Shown here: piece after piece, positions 5,082 through 9,772 of the stretch
How the letters are laid out: each line of letters starts with the position of its first letter
Position numbering within the stretch: position 1 is the stretch's first letter
Origin: Alistipes sp.
GTDB lineage: Bacteria; Bacteroidota; Bacteroidia; Bacteroidales; Rikenellaceae
Reading direction: 5' to 3'
Length of the DNA: 9,772 nucleotides
Assembly: GCA_017391435.1 (NCBI GenBank)
Contig: JAFOYS010000276.1
Span: 1-9,772 of the forward strand
Position numbers and translations under genes: made by a program
Notes under the pieces: model-generated
Seen by the model: the letters and a program-made list of their open reading frames with translations, nothing else
Database searches by the model: none
Told to the model about the DNA's origin: nothing

Positions 5082-5837
5082 TCAGCGCAGAATTGGCGCA
5101 AGAATTAGAGATACGGGGAAGATTTCCAGGGCGCAAAGATACAAAATCCAATGTAAAATTGAAATTTTTTGTCCAACAAAGAATAAAAAAGTCTCTTTAA
5201 CAAAGAGAATTAGCGCCACAGCACAACTTATTCCAGCACCCAAAATGGCGACTAATGGAGGCGTTGATTGCCAGAGTAAAAAGAGTATGCAGAATGGTAT
5301 TGCTGCAACAAAAGCCACGGCAAGATAGAGGCTCTTGAGCCCGATAAGCGCGCGGCCAATATCTGTTCGTTCGCAGATTGCAGATGATAGGTAGATCGCC
5401 CCGTATTGGTATGCGAGCATCAGCGTCACAGAACCAAAAACAGCGCCTACAATGGCAATAAGTATAGTGCTACTTGATAGAGTCGTGAGATAAGCGGTAC
5501 CATATAGCTCTATTGCGCGCAGTGAGCAGAGCGAAAGGGTTACAAGGCCCAGGACAATCATTACAACCTCAATGTTTGTCTTCTCGGCAGGGTTTATGTG
5601 CACCTTCTCGTCGCTACCCTGGTGGAATCCTAACGCGCCAATAATGAAGTAGCGCAGAAAGTCCCAGTACCTGACAATAAAGAAGGTGTAGATAAAGCCA
5701 ATAACAAGTACAGCAATCTGAAACAGAGCTCCGTAGTTAGCACTGCTGCCAATAGTTGAGCCCTGTGCTACTAATGTTGAGGCTGCTCCAAAGGCCTGCT
5801 CAGGTGTTAGAGTATGTTCAAGAATCGGCAGCTGCAT
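5082..5837 (-). CDS. DUF4271 polytopic membrane protein
   Basis: The 251-residue integral membrane protein has about six predicted helices, near residues 36-54, 90-110, 124-150, 165-188, 193-213 and 227-248, after a non-hydrophobic N-terminus. The C-terminal HWILYLCALEIFPVSLI (229-245) is the hallmark of the Bacteroidota-restricted DUF4271 family, usually found next to hemD as here. Function is unknown. The start ATG overlaps the last base of the histidine kinase stop codon (TAATG), so the two are likely translationally coupled. A role tied to the kinase or to haem supply is possible from position but not shown. Confidence 0.8.
   Translation of the reverse strand: MQLPILEHTLTPEQAFGAASTLVAQGSTIGSSANYGALFQIAVLVIGFIYTFFIVRYWDFLRYFIIGALGFHQGSDEKVHINPAEKTNIEVVMIVLGLVTLSLCSLRAIELYGTAYLTTLSSSTILIAIVGAVFGSVTLMLAYQYGAIYLSSAICERTDIGRALIGLKSLYLAVAFVAAIPFCILFLLWQSTPPLVAILGAGISCAVALILFVKETFLFFVGQKISILHWILYLCALEIFPVSLILAPILR
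5134..5164 (-). promoter_or_regulatory. Candidate internal promoter for hemD-rnpA-yidD
   Basis: Read on the - strand, TTTC (complement of 5161-5164), then exactly 19 bases, then TATCTTTG (complement of 5134-5141) matches the Bacteroidota consensus TTTG-N19-TAnnTTTG at 9 of 10 specified bases. Transcription would start near 5130, about 80 bases before the hemD ATG. The surrounding DNA is unusually AT-rich for this coding region. Confidence 0.5.
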
Positions 5838-7015
5838 TACTCAAAGGCTCTTTTAAGCGTTATACGAATAGTTGTTCCCTTGCCCAGAACTGAGTCCACA
5901 ACGGCAATCTTACCGCGGTGATACTCCTCTACTACGCGGCGGGAGAGAGATAGACCAAGACCCCATCCGCGGGTCTTGGTTGTATATCCTGGCTCAAAGA
6001 TTCGCTTCCAGTAGCTCTTGGCGATACCTTTGCCCGTATCGGTGACATCTATCATCACATTTGTTTCACTTGCCCACACGCGGACAGATATCTCGCCGTG
6101 TCCCTGCAGTGCGTCAAGAGAGTTCTTCAGCAGATTCTCTACAACCCACTCAAAAAGGGCTGTGTTGAGCATTGAGTAGACAATCTCGGATGTAAAACCA
6201 TTGTAGTCAAGTGTAACATTACGCGGAATGCGCTTGCGGAAGTAGATTACGCAGTCGCCAACAATCTCGTTTACATTGGCTACTGCAAGCGGAGTGTCGG
6301 AACCAATTTTTGAGAATCGGTCTACAATCTTTCGTAGGTGTGACAGATCCTTGCTCATCTCTTCTACTGCCATAGGGTCTACGCTCTGATCCTTGAGGTA
6401 CTCTATCCAGCCCAGAAGCGAGGAGGTAGGTGTGCCAAGTTGGTGTGCCGTCTCCTTTGCAAGACCTATCCAGACGCGGTTTTGCTCGTCCTGCTTAGAT
6501 GAGCGGAAGGCGACAAAGAGTAGCACTACAAAGGCGATAATGACTATCATCTGCACAAATGGGAAGAAGTAGAGCATAACGAGCGTTGAACTTCGACCGT
6601 AGAAGATAATGTGGTTATGCTCGGCAGTCCACCAGAACCTTACGATGATAGGGGTGTGGTGGCTTGCCATACGGTCTAGCACAGAGTGAAGCTTCTCGGT
6701 GTCCTTGATAACCTCCTCAGGGATAAGGTGGTAGGACACTACGCGCAGATTCTCATCCGTAATAATAAAAGGTATATTATTTCGGTTGTTGATAATTGAC
6801 GATACGAGGGGGTCGGACATATAGTCGCCCATAGCCTCGCGGTTTACGCGCTCCATAGCCGCTGCCCACAACTCTACATCGTGGCGCTCCTTGACAGATA
6901 GGCTCTCGGCCATCTGATAGGTGATAAAGAGCGAGGCACAGACAATCAGCGCACCCAATACAAGGAGTATTGTGCGGCCAGATTTTGAAAGTCCTTTGCG
7001 TACGCGCTTTATCAT
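5837..7015 (-). CDS. Membrane-bound sensor histidine kinase
   Basis: The 392-residue kinase has an N-terminal membrane helix (about 14-34), a periplasmic sensor of about 105 residues (about 38-142), a second helix (about 145-170) and a cytoplasmic kinase core. The phosphoacceptor region is AKETAHQLGTPTSSLLGW (186-203) with His191. The ATP-binding domain shows the N box ENLLKNSLDAL (293-303), the G1 box DVTDTGKGI (323-331), the F region WKRIFEPGYTTKTRG (336-350) and the G2 box WGLGLSLSRR (351-360). All expected catalytic elements are intact. The H box lacks the common HELRTPL form and has HQLGTP, a variant I associate with Bacteroidota kinases. No response regulator is encoded in the window, so it is an orphan here. 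It starts 12 bases after the S41 protease stop; a periplasmic or envelope stress signal is a reasonable but unproven guess. Confidence 0.92.
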   Translation of the reverse strand: MIKRVRKGLSKSGRTILLVLGALIVCASLFITYQMAESLSVKERHDVELWAAAMERVNREAMGDYMSDPLVSSIINNRNNIPFIITDENLRVVSYHLIPEEVIKDTEKLHSVLDRMASHHTPIIVRFWWTAEHNHIIFYGRSSTLVMLYFFPFVQMIVIIAFVVLLFVAFRSSKQDEQNRVWIGLAKETAHQLGTPTSSLLGWIEYLKDQSVDPMAVEEMSKDLSHLRKIVDRFSKIGSDTPLAVANVNEIVGDCVIYFRKRIPRNVTLDYNGFTSEIVYSMLNTALFEWVVENLLKNSLDALQGHGEISVRVWASETNVMIDVTDTGKGIAKSYWKRIFEPGYTTKTRGWGLGLSLSRRVVEEYHRGKIAVVDSVLGKGTTIRITLKRAFE

Positions 7016-7027
7016 CTCTACTTAGTG

Positions 7028-8686
7028 TTATTTGCGAGCAGTGTGCTGTGTTGAGAGTATCTGAGCCATTGTCTGAGGCTTGCTGAGCATATCTATAGCC
7101 GCGGCAATGCCCTTGTCGTGTGCAATGCCGTTTGCTGTTCTGCCCTCGGCATACGCATAGCGCAAAACAATATCGGCATTGATAGTGCGGATAATATCGC
7201 TCTTGTAGGTTACAAGGTTGCTCATCTTGTCATCCTTGAGATTCTTCTCAATAGCTGCCATAGCCTGGCTAAGAGTCTGGTCGGCATAACGCTCCTTGTT
7301 AAGAGCCTTGCGTAGCTTCTCAACAGCTATGCGTGAGTCAGACTTGTATGGCACATCGCGGCTCTCAACCATCTTGCAGAACTGATTGTAATCCTGCTCG
7401 GTAATGGTAAAACTCTTTGGGTCAATCTGTAGATGAGGATTCTGTCGGTAGTAGTTGTCTCCAAACTCGTCTATAAGTCCCATTAGAAAGAGTGTAGCCG
7501 CAAAGGCGCTGACATACTCGGCCTCAATCTTCTTGTCAGGCATAATGCCTCCACCATCGTAGACCTTACGGCCCGCAGTGGTCTTGAACTCGTTTATAAG
7601 CGAATCTGGCACAGACTGCGCGCGACCCTCATCTGTATATCGCATAGCCTGTATGCAGCGACCAGATGGGATGTAGTACTTTGCCGTTGTAATCTTGCCG
7701 TAGCTACCAAAGCCGAGCGGGATGGTGCTCTGTACAAGTCCCTTGCCGTAGCTCCTTGAGCCTATAAGCACTGCGCGGTCAAGGTCTTGAAGTGCGCCAG
7801 AGACAATCTCGGCAGCGCTGGCGCTATTCTCGCCAATAAGCACAACAAGTGGTAGATCTGGCAGTAGCGGCTCGTACTCTGTCGTAAAGCGTTTGCTCTC
7901 ACCCTTGCCGCGACCCTTCATCTCTACAACCATAGTGCCCTTTGGTACAAAGAGTGAAAGAACCTTTACTGCACTCTGCAACACACCACCACCATTTGAG
8001 CGGTAGTCAAGTATAAGGCCCTTCAGTGTGCCCTTGCTCTGTAGACGCTCAATAGCTGCACGCATCTCGGTGTAGCAGTCGTCTGTAAAGTCGGAGTGGA
8101 TGATATATCCAATACCATCGGCAACATAGTCTGCATAGCTCACGCTCGGAATAGAGATTCTCTGACGACGAATCTTATGCTCCTTACGCTTTCCATCAAC
8201 AACCTGCTCTACTGTAATTCTGACAGTCGTATTTGGCTCTCCGCGCAACAGATCACTCACATTGCTCACGGTCATACCCGCAGCGCTCTTGCCCTCAATC
8301 TCTACAATCTTGTCGCCAATCTTTAGACCCGCTCTATCTGCCGGAGAGCCCTTGTATGGCTCGGCTATGCGTACAAGGTTACTATCTTGGCGAATTGCAG
8401 ATCCGATACCTCCATACTTACCCGTAGTGAGTGTGCGGAAATCCTTCATATCCTGCTCCGAGAGGTATGTGCAGTATGGATCAAGGTTGCGAAGGATACC
8501 CTCCGCTCCGTGGCGCATAAGTTTGTCTGAGGCTATGGTATCTACATACTCGGTGCTTACAGCCCTCATAAGGTTGACCATAATCTCCATATTACGACCC
8601 AAACCAAAGTCGTTACGCACGCTGTGCAGTGAAAGCGTTACTACTGCAACTACGGCTAAAAGAGCATATGCTGTCTTTCTACTCAT
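7028..8686 (-). CDS. C-terminal processing protease, S41 family, with PDZ domain
   Basis: The 552-residue serine protease is exported or anchored by an N-terminal hydrophobic segment (about 5-20). Next come a helical cap with NLDPYCTYL (67-75), a PDZ domain (about 88-165, including GGIGSAI and SPADRAGLKIGDKI) and the S41 catalytic core: LILDYRSNGGGVLQ (224-237), ENSASAAEIVSGALQD (286-301) and SYGKGLVQ (312-319). The catalytic pair is predicted as Ser290 and Lys315, spaced 25 residues as in CtpB and Prc, with Gln319 four residues on. A C-terminal helical extension (about 390-552) follows. Such enzymes trim C-termini of periplasmic or envelope proteins. The ATG lies eight bases inside the preceding gene. 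The histidine kinase is immediately downstream, so a proteolysis-sensing link is possible. A ctpA/prc-type name would be guesswork. Confidence 0.95.
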   Translation of the reverse strand: MSRKTAYALLAVVAVVTLSLHSVRNDFGLGRNMEIMVNLMRAVSTEYVDTIASDKLMRHGAEGILRNLDPYCTYLSEQDMKDFRTLTTGKYGGIGSAIRQDSNLVRIAEPYKGSPADRAGLKIGDKIVEIEGKSAAGMTVSNVSDLLRGEPNTTVRITVEQVVDGKRKEHKIRRQRISIPSVSYADYVADGIGYIIHSDFTDDCYTEMRAAIERLQSKGTLKGLILDYRSNGGGVLQSAVKVLSLFVPKGTMVVEMKGRGKGESKRFTTEYEPLLPDLPLVVLIGENSASAAEIVSGALQDLDRAVLIGSRSYGKGLVQSTIPLGFGSYGKITTAKYYIPSGRCIQAMRYTDEGRAQSVPDSLINEFKTTAGRKVYDGGGIMPDKKIEAEYVSAFAATLFLMGLIDEFGDNYYRQNPHLQIDPKSFTITEQDYNQFCKMVESRDVPYKSDSRIAVEKLRKALNKERYADQTLSQAMAAIEKNLKDDKMSNLVTYKSDIIRTINADIVLRYAYAEGRTANGIAHDKGIAAAIDMLSKPQTMAQILSTQHTARK

Positions 8687-9152
8687 CTCTTCTCTTGTGT
8701 GTTAAATATCCCTCAAGGCGAATCACTGCGCGAACAACAGTGCGGCGGTGACCGCTAATTACTACCCCTTCGCTGCAGAGAGTGACCGTAACCTCATCCT
8801 CAAACAGGAGTGTGAGGCGCTGAAGTCCCGTAGCGCGGAATGTAAGGGCACTATCTGTTGCAGAGCAAAGTTCAAGCCCGACAGTGGCCATTGCAGCCTC
8901 AATCTGCTGACGGTCGGCAGTAATATCTGCACTAACAACTCTGCGGACAAAGCCAAAGAGGGGATATGTTGCGCTGAGCAGAATCATTGTTGCTGCCATA
9001 GCCCAGCCATTCCACTGGCTAAAGTATATCTCGACCATCTGCAGAAATGTCACCGGCAGACTCTCGTACTTAATCTTTATCCAAATTAGTGCTACAAGTA
9101 GAACGCACAGAGTCAGAAAATATTTCAGACTTCTCAAAAGATACTTTTTCAT
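8679..9152 (-). CDS. Two-helix membrane protein of unknown function
   Basis: The 157-residue protein is not a family I can name. It has two predicted membrane helices (about 9-26 and 49-68) joined by a short loop, then a soluble domain (about 72-157) alternating strands and helices. That domain contains a basic juxtamembrane RR pair (70-71), a beta-hairpin-like region (about 103-133) and a basic C-terminus. Overlaps on both sides, ATGA with ispH and eight bases with the protease gene, show it is a genuine, coupled member of the operon. With both termini predicted inside, the C-terminal domain would be cytoplasmic. The Ile/Val-rich C-terminal domain could be a small regulatory or binding module; nothing catalytic is visible. 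Confidence 0.75.
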   Translation of the reverse strand: MKKYLLRSLKYFLTLCVLLVALIWIKIKYESLPVTFLQMVEIYFSQWNGWAMAATMILLSATYPLFGFVRRVVSADITADRQQIEAAMATVGLELCSATDSALTFRATGLQRLTLLFEDEVTVTLCSEGVVISGHRRTVVRAVIRLEGYLTHKRRDE

Positions 9153-9772
9153 AACTTCTCAATTTGTTTTGCTACACTCTCCATTAACCACAGTGGGGTA
9201 GATGTTGCGCCGCACACACCCACACTCTCTGCACCAGAGAACCACTCTGTAAGTAGTTCTGATGCCTCCTCAATATTATAGGAGCGAGGATTCTCCTCAA
9301 GACATATATTATATAGTACCTTGCCATTGCTGCTCTTGCGACCACAGACAAAGATAACCACATCGTGACTCTTTGCAAATGCCCTCAAATGCTCCTCACG
9401 GGAGGATACGCGACGGCAGATAGTATCGTCAGCCGTAAGCGTGCAACCCTCAGCAAGACGACTCTTGATAATCTCCGCAAGACGCTCAAAGAGCGCTACC
9501 GACTGCGTAGTCTGCGAGAGTAGGTACACAGAACGATTAAAATCTATAGCCTCTACCTCTGCCTCGCTCTCAATAACAATCGCATCGCCACTCACCTGAC
9601 CTATAAGACCAACAACCTCGGCGTGGCCGTGCTTGCCAAGTATTACGAGCTGTCCGCCACAGAGCTTCATAGCCTCATAAGCACGCTTGACACGCTTCTG
9701 AAGTGCCGCCACAACGGGACAAGTAGCATCTATAACCTCAACCCCACAGCTTGCCGCAAGGGCTCTTTTGCC
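9149..9772 (-). CDS. ispH: 4-hydroxy-3-methylbut-2-enyl diphosphate reductase (N-terminus outside window)
   Basis: The frame is open to the window edge, giving 207 residues; roughly 75-80 N-terminal residues, including the first cluster-binding Cys, are missing. IspH is the last enzyme of the non-mevalonate isoprenoid route, reducing HMBPP to IPP and DMAPP with an iron-sulfur cluster. Visible motifs (positions within the fragment) are IDATCPVV with Cys18, GKHGHAEVVGLIGQ (46-59) with the catalytic His-x-Glu, SQTT (86-89), DDTICRR with the third cluster Cys119, KSSNG (146-150) and GATSTP (188-193). An in-frame GTG at 9710-9712 could be mistaken for a start, but conserved IspH sequence lies upstream of it. 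The product feeds the isoprenoid side chain of menaquinone, whose ring is made by genes on the other strand. The stop overlaps the next start as ATGA. Confidence 0.95.
   Translation of the reverse strand, partial: GKRALAASCGVEVIDATCPVVAALQKRVKRAYEAMKLCGGQLVILGKHGHAEVVGLIGQVSGDAIVIESEAEVEAIDFNRSVYLLSQTTQSVALFERLAEIIKSRLAEGCTLTADDTICRRVSSREEHLRAFAKSHDVVIFVCGRKSSNGKVLYNICLEENPRSYNIEEASELLTEWFSGAESVGVCGATSTPLWLMESVAKQIEKL
9349..9379 (-). promoter_or_regulatory. Candidate promoter inside ispH
   Basis: On the - strand, TTTG (complement of 9376-9379), exactly 19 bases, then TATCTTTG (complement of 9349-9356) match all ten specified bases of the Bacteroidota consensus TTTG-N19-TAnnTTTG. Initiation near 9343 would give a transcript starting about 190 bases before the two-helix membrane protein gene. 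The site is within coding sequence, so a chance match is possible. Confidence 0.4.

Noticed and set aside
8262..8705. 147-codon + strand frame antisense to the S41 protease
   Set aside because: It overlaps the PDZ region and N-terminus of a clear protease and has low-complexity, unrecognised sequence.
8748..9089. + strand frame antisense to the two-helix membrane protein
   Set aside because: The - strand gene is supported by overlaps with both neighbours and membrane-helix pattern; the + frame is Cys-rich and unlike a real protein.
9710..9712. GTG as the start of a 187-residue IspH
   Set aside because: The conserved IDATCPVV motif of IspH spans this codon in the same frame and continues to the window edge, so the gene is simply cut by the window.

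Overview
The window looks like chromosomal DNA from a member of the Bacteroidota, most likely Bacteroidales and possibly a Rikenellaceae/Alistipes-type gut organism. Three things point this way: a DUF4271 membrane protein next to hemD, AU-rich leaders without clear Shine-Dalgarno sites, and promoter-like sequences of the Bacteroidota type (TTTG, 19 bases, TAnnTTTG). The genus is an inference. I see no phage, transposase or CRISPR signature; the gene content is core housekeeping.

Layout, + strand, 1-3248: the last 32 codons of an unidentified gene; mqnB (futalosine hydrolase, unusually short) and mqnD (1,4-dihydroxy-6-naphthoate synthase), overlapping by ATGA, which carry out two steps of the futalosine route to menaquinone; a 255-base intergenic region with two 13-bp near-palindromes, a hairpin terminator, a candidate promoter and a 5' leader stem-loop; and a 522-residue lipoprotein with two fibronectin-III-like domains, an unidentified C-terminal half and codon use suggesting high expression.

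Convergent gap, 3249-3607: the most unusual part. Two tandem 126-base units (exact 128-base period, no gaps) each fold into the same structure: a long closing stem, a short hairpin, and a second hairpin followed by a T-tract. They differ at many positions, and several differences inside stems are compensatory. A very long A/G- versus C/T-rich hairpin (3512-3582) follows and probably terminates transcription arriving from the right.

Layout, - strand, 9772-3608: eight tightly packed genes read leftward as one probable operon: ispH (5' end outside the window), a two-helix membrane protein of unknown function, an S41 C-terminal processing protease, a membrane histidine kinase with no adjacent response regulator, a DUF4271 membrane protein, hemD, rnpA and yidD. 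Spacing runs from a 44-base overlap to a 31-base gap. Two candidate internal promoters, one inside ispH and one inside the DUF4271 gene, could uncouple the downstream genes. The cluster mixes isoprenoid, haem and RNA/membrane-protein maturation functions with envelope proteolysis and sensing. With menaquinone synthesis on the other strand, much of the window serves respiration and envelope upkeep. I did not find a complete undescribed multi-gene system; the tandem structured repeat is the strongest candidate for something new.
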